From an uncultured Pelagibacteraceae bacterium (GTDB lineage: Bacteria; Pseudomonadota; Alphaproteobacteria; Pelagibacterales; Pelagibacteraceae), in contig CACJNO010000001.1 of NCBI GenBank assembly GCA_902594825.1, positions 20,413 through 84,412 of the forward strand: a stretch of DNA of 64,000 nucleotides, read 5' to 3'. The position numbers were made by a program, and so were the translations under genes. Below the pieces are notes generated by a model. That model did no database searches. It had not been told where the DNA came from and was given only the letters and a program-made list of their open reading frames with translations. Position 1 is the first letter of the stretch. Every line of letters begins with the position of its first letter. Below are positions 25,071 to 33,369 of the stretch, one piece after another.

Positions 25071-26519
25071 ATGAAAATTAAAAAAGTTTTTCTTTTTTAT
25101 CCACCAGGACCTCAATATCAAAGAGGTGAAGATAGAAGTCAAGGTAATGTGGATAATTCTACAGCTACATCAATGAGGGCACCAAATGATATGGCTTACG
25201 TGTCTTCTCAATTAGAAAAAGAAAATATTCAAAATATATTCACTGATTATTCAAGTGAAAAAAAAACTTTAAAAACTTTGATCACAGATTTTGAAGAATA
25301 TTCTCCAGATGCAGTAATTACCAGTACTACTACTTCAACTATTAAAGATGATTTGAAAATTATAAATTTTATGAAAGAAGTAAAAAAAGATTGTAAATTT
25401 ATTATGAAAGGTTCAATTTTCTTTAAGGCTCCACTATTTCTTTTAGACAGTCTGGATTTAAAAAATGTTGATTATTTAATTGGTGGTGAAATTGAGTTTG
25501 CCGCAGCAAATATAATTAACAAGATTAATAAAAATGAAGAAAATTTTTTAGAAATTCCAGGAATATTTGTGAGATCAAATCAAGTTTGGAATGAAAGTAA
25601 ATTTGATAATTGGAATAAAGAAATTGATGATTTACCATTACCTAATAGAAAAAAAATAAATAACAAACTTTATTTCAGACCTGATACCGGCGAACCTCAA
25701 GCAACAATAGCTACATCTAGAGGTTGTCCTTCAGCATGTGTTTATTGTTTAACCCCAACTATATCTGGCAAGCTAACTCGATTCAGATCTCCAAAATCAA
25801 TTATTGATGAATTAGAGGATTGTTATTTTAATCATGGAATAAAAAATTTCTTTTTTAAGTCTGATACATTCACTATTAACCATTCTTGGGTAAAAGATGT
25901 ATGTGATCATATAGTAGCATCAAAATTAAATAATAAAATACAGTGGGTAGCTAATTCAAGAGTTAGGCCTCTTCAAGAGGATACTCCAAAAATAATGAAA
26001 GATGCCGGATGTTGGCTAATTGCATTTGGATTTGAAACTGGATCGGATGAAACAATAAAAAAGATTAAAAAAGGAGCAACTGTTGATGAAAATTTGAGGG
26101 CAGCAAGAATAGTTAAAGAAGCAGGCATTAAAGTATATGGATTTTTTTTAGTTGGTCTTCCTTGGGAAAAACAGACTCATTTAAACGAAACTGAAAAGCA
26201 TATTTTTGAGATAAATTCTGATTTTATTGAATTACATATTGCTGTACCTTATTATGGTACTGAACTTTATGAAATTGCAAAAAAAGAAGGCCTACTAAAG
26301 GCACCTGTTGTTGGTCAAAATTATTTTGAAGAGGCGTTAACTGGTACAAAATTTTTAAGTCCAGAAGAGTTGTCAAAATGGAGAAAAAAAGTTTTACTAA
26401 AATACCATTCAAGACCAAGTTATATTTTTGATAAATTTAAAGATAGTTTTACTGATCATAGAAAATTTTTCAATTATGCTAAGCATGCAATAAAATTATA
26501 TAAAAATATTTCTAGATAA
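25071..26519 (+). CDS. B12-binding-type radical SAM protein
   Basis: 482 residues. The N-terminal ~170 look like a cobalamin-binding-type Rossmann domain (KVFLFYPPGPQYQRGEDR, DDLKIINFMKEVKKDCKFIMKG, YLIGGEIEFAAANII). The radical SAM core follows, with the [4Fe-4S] motif GCPSACVYC (CxxxCxxC) at about 221-228. The cobalamin His of the DxHxxG motif is not evident, so B12 binding is uncertain. Nearest families are the methyltransferase or hopanoid/lipid-modifying B12-radical SAM proteins. It lies between DprE2-like and prenyltransferase genes, so a lipid or glycolipid substrate is plausible. Reaction unknown. Confidence 0.82.
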   Translation: MKIKKVFLFYPPGPQYQRGEDRSQGNVDNSTATSMRAPNDMAYVSSQLEKENIQNIFTDYSSEKKTLKTLITDFEEYSPDAVITSTTTSTIKDDLKIINFMKEVKKDCKFIMKGSIFFKAPLFLLDSLDLKNVDYLIGGEIEFAAANIINKINKNEENFLEIPGIFVRSNQVWNESKFDNWNKEIDDLPLPNRKKINNKLYFRPDTGEPQATIATSRGCPSACVYCLTPTISGKLTRFRSPKSIIDELEDCYFNHGIKNFFFKSDTFTINHSWVKDVCDHIVASKLNNKIQWVANSRVRPLQEDTPKIMKDAGCWLIAFGFETGSDETIKKIKKGATVDENLRAARIVKEAGIKVYGFFLVGLPWEKQTHLNETEKHIFEINSDFIELHIAVPYYGTELYEIAKKEGLLKAPVVGQNYFEEALTGTKFLSPEELSKWRKKVLLKYHSRPSYIFDKFKDSFTDHRKFFNYAKHAIKLYKNISR

Positions 26520-26527
26520 TTAATTAA

Positions 26528-27394
26528 ATGAATAATTTGATAAATCTATTAAGACCTTCACATTATTTAAAAAATATATTTATTTTTTTACCACTTTTTT
26601 TTTCTGGGCAAATAACTTTATTTGATAAAAGTCTAAATGCGTTAATTGCTTTTATAGCGTTTTCTTTGTCAGCGAGTGCAATTTATATTTTTAATGATTT
26701 AAAAGATCTTAAGGATGACAAAATACATCCTGTTAAAAAATTAAGACCATTAGCTTCTGGATTAGTAGATCAAAAAATAGCAATTTTTTTAATGATTTTA
26801 TTAATCTGCATTAGCCTAGGTATTATGATAACTGTTTCAAAAGAATCTTTAGTTATTTTGATAATTTATATATCTCTTAATTTAGTTTACAGTCTTGGCT
26901 TAAAAAAGATCTCAATTTTAGACATAATAATTATATCTACTGGTTTTGTATTAAGATTGTTCGTTGGATCTTTTGCCTACAATGTTAAACTAGAGATTTG
27001 GATAGTTATAATGACTTTTCTTTTAGCTTTATTTATTGCTTTAGGAAAAAGAAGAGATGATGCACTTATTCTGAAATCAACAAAAAAAAAGATGAGAAAA
27101 TCAATCGATGGATACAATTTAAAGTTAATAGACTCTAGCATGTTAGTTCTGGCTGCAATAATAATAGTATCGTATATACAATTTTCGATATCTTTAGAGA
27201 CGATTATTAAATTTAATGAATATTTATATTTAACAACAATATTTGTTATATTTGGAATTATAAGATATATGCAATTAGTTTTTGTAAAAAATACAAGTGG
27301 TGATCCAGTTGAAATTATATTGAAAGATAAAGTTATACAAATCAACTTATTGATATGGTTGTCCACTTTTATTTGGATAATTTATTTTTTTTAA
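26528..27394 (+). CDS. UbiA-family prenyltransferase resembling decaprenyl-phosphate phosphoribosyltransferase
   Basis: 288-residue polytopic membrane protein, 8 or more helices. The first aspartate motif is FNDLKDLKDDKIHPVKKLRP, the form seen in DPPR synthase (Rv3806c-like: NDxxDxxxDxxHPxKxxRP) rather than in ubiquinone UbiA. That enzyme links phosphoribose from PRPP to polyprenyl phosphate. The second acidic region, around FIALGKRRDDALIL, also fits. Starts 8 bases after the radical SAM gene. Together with the DprE2-like gene it implies a lipid-linked arabinose pathway, though the DprE1 oxidase is not in the window. Confidence 0.82.
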   Translation: MNNLINLLRPSHYLKNIFIFLPLFFSGQITLFDKSLNALIAFIAFSLSASAIYIFNDLKDLKDDKIHPVKKLRPLASGLVDQKIAIFLMILLICISLGIMITVSKESLVILIIYISLNLVYSLGLKKISILDIIIISTGFVLRLFVGSFAYNVKLEIWIVIMTFLLALFIALGKRRDDALILKSTKKKMRKSIDGYNLKLIDSSMLVLAAIIIVSYIQFSISLETIIKFNEYLYLTTIFVIFGIIRYMQLVFVKNTSGDPVEIILKDKVIQINLLIWLSTFIWIIYFF

Positions 27395-27414
27395 TATAAA
27401 GCCAACTCCTTTTG

Positions 27415-27442
27415 TTGAAAAAAATGATTATAGAGATATAAA
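27415..27442 (+). promoter_or_regulatory. probable sigma-70 promoter for tRNA-Met
   Basis: TTGAAA (27415-27420), 16-base spacer, TATAAA (27437-27442), ending 15 bases before the tRNA 5' end. The match and distance fit a housekeeping promoter; no transcript start can be confirmed from sequence alone. Confidence 0.4.
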
Positions 27443-27457
27443 TTGTAAATAATATTT

Positions 27458-27534
27458 GGCGGGGTAGCTCAGTTGGTTAGAGCGCGGGACTCATAAGCCC
27501 GAGGTCAGTGGTTCGATCCCACTTCCCGCTACCA
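27458..27534 (+). tRNA. tRNA-Met (CAU anticodon)
   Basis: 77 bases fold as a full cloverleaf with encoded CCA and a T-run right after it. Arms: acceptor GGCGGGG/TCCCGCT, D-arm GCTC...GAGC, anticodon stem CGGGA/GCCCG with loop CTCATAA (anticodon CAT at 27492-27494), T-arm AGTGG/CCACT with TTCGATC. Two pairs are weak: G1-U72 at the acceptor end and an A31-G39 mismatch at the loop end of the anticodon stem. It lacks the initiator features (no C1-A72 mismatch), so it is elongator Met or possibly the CAU-reading Ile tRNA that needs lysidine. Confidence 0.95.
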
Positions 27535-27583
27535 TTTTTTTCACGATTGTATATTTAAGTCTAATGTATATATAAGTTATTTA

Positions 27584-28519
27584 ATGACTGATAATCAAAT
27601 TAATATTAATAATTTATCAAAAGTTTATGATAATGGTTTTCATGCTCTAAAAAATATTAATCTTAATATTAAAAAAGGTGAAATTTTTGCGATGCTTGGC
27701 CCTAATGGAGCAGGTAAAACAACTTTAATAAGTATTATTTGTGGAATAGTAAATCCTACTTCAGGAATAGTTACTGTAGATGATTACGATATTGTAAATG
27801 ATTATAGAGAAACTCGTTCAAGAATTGGATTAGTGCCCCAAGAATTAACATTAGAACAATTTGAAACAGTTTTTAATAATGTTTCTTACTCTAGAGGTCT
27901 TTATGGAAAAAAACCTAATCCCAACCATATAGAAAAAGTTCTAAAACAATTAAGTTTATGGGATAAAAAAGATCTAAAACTTCGACAATTATCTGGTGGA
28001 ATGAAACGGAGGGTATTAATTGCTAAAGCTTTATCTCATGAGCCTTCAATTTTATTTTTAGATGAGCCTACAGCAGGTGTAGATGTCGAACTTAGAAAAG
28101 AAATGTGGAAAGTTGTAGAGAATTTAAGAAAAACTGGTGTAACAATAATTTTAACTACACACTATATTGAAGAAGCAGAGGCAATAGCTGATCGAGTGGG
28201 AGTAATAAATCAAGGAGAGATAATAGTTGTTGATGATACAACTAAACTTTTAAAAAAAATGGGTCATAAAAAATTAACTGTTGAATTACAAGAAAAAATT
28301 TCTGAGATCCCTTCTTCACTCAAAAAATATGATTTATCTCTGGGACCAAAAATGATGAGTTTAGATTATACTTATAATATTCAGGCAAAACAAACTGGAA
28401 TCACAAATTTATTACAAGATTTAAAGGATGCTGGTTTGAAATTAAAAGACTTAAAGACTGAACAAAGCACATTAGAAAAAATTTTTGTTAGTTTAGTGAG
28501 AGAAAAAAATGAAGATTAA
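27584..28519 (+). CDS. ABC-2 type exporter ATP-binding protein (YadG-like)
   Basis: 311-residue ABC ATPase. Walker [10 protein letters not shown], signature [15 protein letters not shown], Walker [13 protein letters not shown], switch His in [10 protein letters not shown], and a C-terminal helical extension ([29 protein letters not shown]) usual for ABC-2 exporters such as YadG/CcmA-like proteins. Overlaps the permease gene by 11 bases and so forms an obligate pair with it. Substrate unknown. Confidence 0.9.
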   Translation: MTDNQININNLSKVYDNGFHALKNINLNIKKGEIFAMLGPNGAGKTTLISIICGIVNPTSGIVTVDDYDIVNDYRETRSRIGLVPQELTLEQFETVFNNVSYSRGLYGKKPNPNHIEKVLKQLSLWDKKDLKLRQLSGGMKRRVLIAKALSHEPSILFLDEPTAGVDVELRKEMWKVVENLRKTGVTIILTTHYIEEAEAIADRVGVINQGEIIVVDDTTKLLKKMGHKKLTVELQEKISEIPSSLKKYDLSLGPKMMSLDYTYNIQAKQTGITNLLQDLKDAGLKLKDLKTEQSTLEKIFVSLVREKNED

Positions 28520-29276
28520 TTTTCAAGCATTAAAATCAATTTATTTTCATGAGATGGATCGTTTTCGAAGAACATTAACTCAATCTTTGCTGTCCCCCGT
28601 TTTAACGACTTCTCTATATTTCATTGTTTTTGGATCAGTGATAGGTGGTTATGTAGAAAAAATAGATGGGATAAGCTATGGATCATATATTGTTCCTGGC
28701 TTATTGATGTTAACCTTATTAACTCAATCAATAAGTAATACCTCTTTTGGAATTTTTTTTCCTAAATTTAATGGGACAATTTATGAGATATTAGCTGCTC
28801 CAATCTCAACATTTGAAGTGGTTCTTGCATTTGTTGGAGCGGGTGCAACAAAAACATTAATTGTAAGCATAGTTATATTTATAACTTCATTATTTTTTGT
28901 AGATGTGCAAGTTAAGTATCCAATATTGATGATTTTTCTACTTATCTTAGTTGCATTTACCTTTGCACTTTTTGGATTTTTAATTGGATTAATGAGCTCT
29001 GATTTTGAGCAGATGTCAATAATTCCAACACTATTTATTACGCCTATGGTATTTTTAGGTGGAAGTTTATATTCTCTAGATATGTTGCCATCATTTTGGC
29101 AAACTGTAACTTATTTCAATCCAGTAGTTTATCTAATCAATGGTTTAAGATTTTCTTTTTATGGAGTTTCAGATTTCAATATTTGGATAAGTATTGGCAC
29201 AATGTTTTTATTTTTAATAACATGTGTAACAATTGTGATTATACTTTTAAAAAAAGGATATAATATTAAATCTTAA
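28509..29276 (+). CDS. ABC-2 type exporter permease (YadH-like)
   Basis: 255 residues with six membrane helices and the ABC-2 hallmark toward the C-terminus ([38 protein letters not shown]), matching YadH/NodJ-type permeases. It exports a lipid, polysaccharide or drug-like substrate with the ATPase encoded just upstream. Its stop codon touches a strong bidirectional terminator shared with aceA. Confidence 0.88.
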   Translation: MKINFQALKSIYFHEMDRFRRTLTQSLLSPVLTTSLYFIVFGSVIGGYVEKIDGISYGSYIVPGLLMLTLLTQSISNTSFGIFFPKFNGTIYEILAAPISTFEVVLAFVGAGATKTLIVSIVIFITSLFFVDVQVKYPILMIFLLILVAFTFALFGFLIGLMSSDFEQMSIIPTLFITPMVFLGGSLYSLDMLPSFWQTVTYFNPVVYLINGLRFSFYGVSDFNIWISIGTMFLFLITCVTIVIILLKKGYNIKS

Positions 29277-29298
29277 CTGGCCCATTTCTGGGCCAGTT
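29275..29298. terminator. bidirectional intrinsic terminator between the ABC-2 permease and aceA
   Basis: 10-bp stem AACTGGCCCA/TGGGCCAGTT with a TTTC loop, sitting between two convergent genes. The flanking T/A runs are short, so its Rho-independent strength is moderate, but the G+C-rich stem stands out in this AT-rich sequence. Confidence 0.7.
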
Positions 29299-29331
29299 TA
29301 AAACTAACAATATATAAGAGGAATTGTTTTA

Positions 29332-30606
29332 TTAGAATTGTTCTGATTCCGTAGAACCATCCATTGCCGTCGTTGAACTTTTTCCACTACTTATAGTATT
29401 GGAAACAGCATCAAAATAAGAAGTACCAACTTCTCTTTGATGTTTTACACTTGTGTATCCATCTTTTTCTCTAGCAAATTCTTGTTGTTGAATTCTTGAA
29501 TAAGCAGTCATACCTTCTTTCTTGTATTTTTCTGCCAATTCAAAAATCGCAATATTTTGAGTATGAAATCCAGCTAAAGTAATAAATTGAAATTTATATC
29601 CCATTTTACTTATTTCTTTTTGAAAAGAAGCAATTTCATCATCTGATAAATGCTTTTTCCAATTGAAAGATGGTGAGCAATTGTATGCCAAAATTTTTCC
29701 TGGAAATTTTTCATGAATAGCATCAGCAAATTTTTTGGCTTCTTCTAAATTAGGAGTAGCAGTTTCACACCAAATTAAATCTGAATATGGAGCATAAGCT
29801 AAACCTCTAGATATTGCTTGGTCAATACCTGCTTTAACATAGTAGAATCCTTCTGGAGATCTTTCACCGGTCAAAAATGGTTTATCATTTTCATCATGAT
29901 CATTAGTAATAAGTTTTGCAGCATTGGCATCAGTCCTTGCTAATATAATTAATGGAACATCAGCTATATCAGCAGCTAATCTTGCAGCTTTTAAATTTTT
30001 AATCATAGTTCCTGTTGGAACAAGAACTTTTCCTCCCATATGACCACATTTTTTTTCACTAGCTAATTGATCTTCAAAATGAACTCCAGCTGCACCAGCT
30101 TTAATAAATTTTTTTGCTAGTTCAAAAACATTTAATGGACCTCCGAATCCTGCTTCACCATCTGCAATAATTGGTAACATGTAATCTACTTTATTTTCTT
30201 TTTTCATATCTCCATCTATTATTTCCATATGTTGAATTTGATCTGCTCTAATTAATGCGTTATTCATCGATTCAACTAGTTTTGGTGCACTATCATAGGG
30301 ATACAAAGATTGATCTGGATACATTTCGCCAGCACTATTTGCATCTGCAGCTACCTGCCATCCACTTAGATAAATTGCTTTTAATCCAGCTTTAGCATGT
30401 TGAACTGCGTGATTTCCTGACAAAGAACCAAGTGTATTAACATATGGTTCTGCATTTAATAAATTCCATAATTTCTTTGACTGATGTTTACATAAGGAAT
30501 GCTCAACTTTAATTGAACCTCTTAATCTCTCAACTTCCTCAGAAGTATAATCTCTTTTTATTCCAGCAAATCTTTTTAAATCGAATGAGATATTTTCTGC
30601 ACTCAT
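29332..30606 (-). CDS. aceA: isocitrate lyase
   Basis: 424 residues, normal for bacterial AceA. The catalytic loop is KKCGHMGGK (Cys187 within 185-191), with [22 protein letters not shown] (Mg2+ aspartate) and YNCSPSFNW. It splits isocitrate to glyoxylate and succinate, allowing growth on acetyl-CoA. Acetyl-CoA is what taurine yields here via Xsc and Pta, so this enzyme links the sulfonate genes to biomass. AAAGGTAAAA precedes the ATG. Probably repressed or activated by the divergent ScfR/RamB-like regulator through the repeated sites at 30833-30923. Confidence 0.96.
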   Translation of the reverse strand: MSAENISFDLKRFAGIKRDYTSEEVERLRGSIKVEHSLCKHQSKKLWNLLNAEPYVNTLGSLSGNHAVQHAKAGLKAIYLSGWQVAADANSAGEMYPDQSLYPYDSAPKLVESMNNALIRADQIQHMEIIDGDMKKENKVDYMLPIIADGEAGFGGPLNVFELAKKFIKAGAAGVHFEDQLASEKKCGHMGGKVLVPTGTMIKNLKAARLAADIADVPLIILARTDANAAKLITNDHDENDKPFLTGERSPEGFYYVKAGIDQAISRGLAYAPYSDLIWCETATPNLEEAKKFADAIHEKFPGKILAYNCSPSFNWKKHLSDDEIASFQKEISKMGYKFQFITLAGFHTQNIAIFELAEKYKKEGMTAYSRIQQQEFAREKDGYTSVKHQREVGTSYFDAVSNTISSGKSSTTAMDGSTESEQF

Positions 30607-30658
30607 TTTTACCTTTTTTTTAAATTTTAAGAAAACGAATTAAGTTGAACGAAGAAAA

Positions 30659-30820
30659 CTAGTTTGAGTCGTTTAGGGTCTCAACCAGATCTTTCATTCC
30701 ACTTGAACCCCAATCACAATGATCATCTCTCATGTAGATCGCTCTACTATTATGTTTAGCTAGATCCTCATGTCTTATGATTTGAGCCTCATTTTCGTTG
30801 TTTTTTAAGTTTTCGTCCAT
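30659..30820 (-). CDS. short ORF (53 codons) between the operator region and aceA
   Basis: ATG at 30820, TAG at 30659. The product begins MDENLKNNENEAQIIRHEDL and ends KDLVETLNDSN. It is charged, helical-looking and soluble, with one Cys-Asp-Trp (HCDWGSSG). Third-position bases and amino acid mix look coding, and no other gene occupies the strand. It lies between the ScfR-type repeats and aceA, 52 bases ahead of the aceA ATG, so any aceA transcript from that promoter would carry it first. It has no clear ribosome site. It could be a leader peptide, a small protein, or chance. Confidence 0.55.
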   Translation of the reverse strand: MDENLKNNENEAQIIRHEDLAKHNSRAIYMRDDHCDWGSSGMKDLVETLNDSN

Positions 30821-30832
30821 GTAAATTTTATA

Positions 30833-30923
30833 ATTTACAAGATTTACAAAATCTATAAAAAAGTATAAAAACGTTGTAAATAAAGGAAAATTTTTGTAAA
30901 AATTAATTTACAAAATTTACAAA
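30833..30923. promoter_or_regulatory. cluster of ATTTACAAA repeats, probable operators of the ScfR/RamB-like regulator
   Basis: ATTTACAA-G-ATTTACAAA at 30833-30850 and a perfect tandem ATTTACAAA x2 at 30906-30923, each with a 9-base period. Inverted copies TTGTAAAT (30874-30881) and TTTTTGTAAA (30891-30900) lie between. The regulator's ATG is at 30932, eight bases after the last copy, so it probably controls itself as well as the divergent 53-codon ORF and aceA. Known ScfR/PrpC/RamB regulators bind TTTGCAAA- or TTTGTAAA-like repeats. Confidence 0.65.
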
Positions 30924-30931
30924 TAGAAAAT

Positions 30932-32365
30932 ATGAGTCAATTAGATTTAAAAATTGGTCCAAAAATAAAGGCTTTTAGAAGACAATTAGGGCTTCAAGCT
31001 AATAAGCTTGCCGAAGATTTAAATATTTCTCCAAGTTATTTAAATTTAATTGAGGGTGGTAAAAGAAAAATTGATGGGGATTTACTTTTAAAGATATGTG
31101 AAAAATTGAATATTGAGCTTTCTCAATTAAGTTCAAAAACAGATTTAAATTTGGAGAATACATTATCTGAAATTTTAGATGATAAATTATTTGAAGATTT
31201 AGATATTTTAGGCCCCGAAGTTAGAGATTTAGTAAGCACTAATCCAAAAATTGGAAAAGCCATTGTAAGATTGGGTGATATTTTAAAAAAAAAAGATCAC
31301 GAACTTGTTAATAAAATTGAAAAAATATCAGGTAAAATTGTTGATAATAGAAAAAATTCTTTTCCCGGAGAAGTAATTTCGGATTTTCTTCAAGAAAATA
31401 AAAATTATTTTCCAAAATTAGAGAATTTCGCTAATGAAGTTTTTGAAGAGGTTCAAAAAAACAATCGGACAAGATATATAGCTCTTTGTGATTATCTTAA
31501 ATCTGAATATGGAATAACAGTCAAGGACGTAATTCCTGAAGAAAATAAACCTTTTTCAAAAATTTATAATAAAAATAAAAAAGAGCTTTTATTGAGCGAT
31601 TATAGCTCTTTAGAAACAAAAAAATTACATGCAGCAGCCCAAATTGCACAAGAAGGTGCAAATAAAGAAATTGAAGAATATTTGTCTAAATTCACTTTTC
31701 CTTCGGATGAGTCAAAAAAATTAAGTAAAGTTGCATTACTTAACTATTGCGGTGCAGCAATTTTGATGCCTTATAAACTTTTCCATTCAGAATGCAGAAA
31801 ACTTAAATATGATTTGGAATTACTTCAAAATACTTTTGCAACATCATTTGAACAAGTAGCTCATAGGGTTACTTGTTTACAAGATCCAAAATTGCCAGGG
31901 ATACCATTTCATTTTTTGAGAGTTGATATGGCTGGAAATATATCAAAAAGATTTTCTTTGTCTGGAATTGAGATTCCAAGATACGGTGGAGCATGTCCAA
32001 GATGGAACGTTTATTCAGCTCTCACAAGACCAGGTGTTATTCAAGCAGCAGTTAGTAAAATGAGTAATGGTGAAAAATATGTTTGTATTGCTAGAACAGT
32101 TGAAAAGGGTATAGGTAGATTTGGTCAGTCAAAAAGCATATTGTCAATAGGTCTTGGCTGTGAGGCAAAGTATGCGAAAGATTTTGTTTATTCAGAAAAT
32201 TTAAATGTAAATGATAAATCAACAGAAATACCTATTGGTGTGTCATGTAGAACCTGTGATAGATTAGATTGTTCACAAAGAGCCTTTCCTCCATTACATA
32301 AAAAATTTGATGTCGATATTAATACAAGAGGTGTTTCTGTTTACGTAGGTGATAAAAATGATTAA
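30932..32365 (+). CDS. ScfR/RamB-like transcriptional regulator (XRE HTH + IrrE/DUF955-like + zinc-type C-terminus)
   Basis: 477 residues. An XRE HTH at about 9-62 (IKAFRRQLGLQANKLAEDLNISPSYLNLIEGG) is followed by a helical linker, a DUF955-like region (about 160-300) and the DUF2083-type C-terminus with Cys pairs (CRTCDRLDCSQRAFPP near 440). This is the layout of short-chain-fatty-acid regulators: RamB, PrpC and MccR, which sense acyl-CoA or acetate and control aceA, aceB or prp genes. Being divergent from aceA supports a role in the glyoxylate shunt. No HExxH metalloprotease signature is seen. No ribosome site; the mRNA may be leaderless. Confidence 0.88.
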   Translation: MSQLDLKIGPKIKAFRRQLGLQANKLAEDLNISPSYLNLIEGGKRKIDGDLLLKICEKLNIELSQLSSKTDLNLENTLSEILDDKLFEDLDILGPEVRDLVSTNPKIGKAIVRLGDILKKKDHELVNKIEKISGKIVDNRKNSFPGEVISDFLQENKNYFPKLENFANEVFEEVQKNNRTRYIALCDYLKSEYGITVKDVIPEENKPFSKIYNKNKKELLLSDYSSLETKKLHAAAQIAQEGANKEIEEYLSKFTFPSDESKKLSKVALLNYCGAAILMPYKLFHSECRKLKYDLELLQNTFATSFEQVAHRVTCLQDPKLPGIPFHFLRVDMAGNISKRFSLSGIEIPRYGGACPRWNVYSALTRPGVIQAAVSKMSNGEKYVCIARTVEKGIGRFGQSKSILSIGLGCEAKYAKDFVYSENLNVNDKSTEIPIGVSCRTCDRLDCSQRAFPPLHKKFDVDINTRGVSVYVGDKND

Positions 32366-32522
32366 ATTTATAATTCCAACATTAGTTATCTTTTTAATAG
32401 TTTTATTTTGGGAAAAAATAAGCGAAGTAATTGATCAAAAATTTAATATTAAACTAAATTATATAGCAATACTGATATTCTGTATAATCATAGGGATTAT
32501 ATTAATTCTGTTATACAATTGA
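32358..32522 (+). CDS. short two-TM membrane protein, 54 residues
   Basis: ATG at 32358, eight bases inside the regulator's end, and TGA at 32520. Almost all hydrophobic: helix 1 (IKFIIPTLVIFLIVLFW) and helix 2 (YIAILIFCIIIGIILILLY) joined by a charged turn (EKISEVIDQKFNIK). Overlap with the upstream gene and with the GNAT gene's TTG context supports an operon. Family unknown. Too short for a usual annotation threshold. Confidence 0.6.
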   Translation: MIKFIIPTLVIFLIVLFWEKISEVIDQKFNIKLNYIAILIFCIIIGIILILLYN

Positions 32523-32527
32523 AACTA

Positions 32528-32797
32528 ATGGACATTCTGGATACAAATTTTTGTAAGTTAATTGAAACAGATGGTGTTTTTACACTTAGAAATATGAATA
32601 CAACTATAGGATTTGTAAGATTTAATAAAATTGGAGAAGTAGAGTATATTTTTGTTAACCCAATTTTTAGAAAGAAAGGTATTGCTAAAAATTTGTTGAA
32701 ATTAGTGAGAGATAAAACTCAGAAAAAAATAATATTACAAAAACCTATAAGTCCCTTGGGCAAAAAACTTCTTAAATCTCTAGAAAAATGGAATTAA
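32528..32797 (+). CDS. small GNAT-type N-acetyltransferase
   Basis: About 89 residues (ATG at 32528; a TTG at 32519 gives three more). It holds the acetyl-CoA part of the fold: VEYIFVNPIFRKKGIAKNLLKLVRDKT, the R/Q-x-x-G-x-A loop, then a final strand. Normal GNATs are ~140-170 residues, so this is a reduced form or a partner to the next gene. Overlaps the next gene by 10 bases. Confidence 0.65.
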   Translation: MDILDTNFCKLIETDGVFTLRNMNTTIGFVRFNKIGEVEYIFVNPIFRKKGIAKNLLKLVRDKTQKKIILQKPISPLGKKLLKSLEKWN

Positions 32798-33357
32798 AAA
32801 AGAAATTAAAACCTAGAATTAAAGCTAGGATCAGAAAAAATAAACAACTTATTAAAAAAAATATAGATAATTTTTTTGAATGGATAAAGGGTGCTGAATT
32901 AGTAGAGCTCAAAAATTGTAACATTGAAGAAGATCCTGTTAGACCAGAATTAGATAATGTTTTTCGAAGAAGTTATGGAAGAAAAATTTATGGAGTAAAA
33001 TACATGGGCGAAATACATGCGGTTATGTGTTTTGCATATACCAATGAAATACCAAAAAATGTTGATGAATTAGATAAATTTAGTCATGACGCATTTTTAC
33101 AAAGTGCTCATAGAGATCAAAATGTTGGACAAATTGCAATTGCATATACAGTTTGGTCTAAAAAAAAGGGTGGTGGAAAGCTAATTGTAAAAGAGGTATT
33201 CAAAAAAATTAAAAATTCAAATCATCTTAATAGATTAATAACCTTATCCCCATTAACAGATATGGCAACAAAATTTCATTCAAGAAATGGTGCAAAACTT
33301 TTACAAATAAATGAAACATCACAAAATTTTGAATATGAAGTCATCAAGAAACAATAA
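32788..33357 (+). CDS. unknown protein, possible GNAT-like fold
   Basis: 189 residues; the N-terminal ~35 are very basic. The core has IYGVKYMGEIHAVMCFAYT (two strands), QNVGQIAIAYTVWSKKKGGGKLIVKEVFKKI (strand, helix) and ATKFHSRNGAKLLQI, where F-H-x-x-N-G-A mirrors the last helix and strand of GNAT enzymes. Overlap with the small GNAT gene upstream points to joint function, perhaps as a heteromeric acetyltransferase. No characterised family was recognised. Confidence 0.6.
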   Translation: MELKKKLKPRIKARIRKNKQLIKKNIDNFFEWIKGAELVELKNCNIEEDPVRPELDNVFRRSYGRKIYGVKYMGEIHAVMCFAYTNEIPKNVDELDKFSHDAFLQSAHRDQNVGQIAIAYTVWSKKKGGGKLIVKEVFKKIKNSNHLNRLITLSPLTDMATKFHSRNGAKLLQINETSQNFEYEVIKKQ

Positions 33358-33369
33358 TTTTAATTTAGT

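Noticed and set aside
26977..27366. 129-codon minus-strand ORF inside the UbiA-like gene
   Set aside because: Opposite-strand shadow; the plus frame carries the conserved aspartate motif.
30607..30931. Glycine riboswitch ahead of aceA
   Set aside because: SAR11 is known for glycine riboswitches on glyoxylate genes, but no tandem aptamer core is visible; the region is filled by the short ORF and the ATTTACAAA array.
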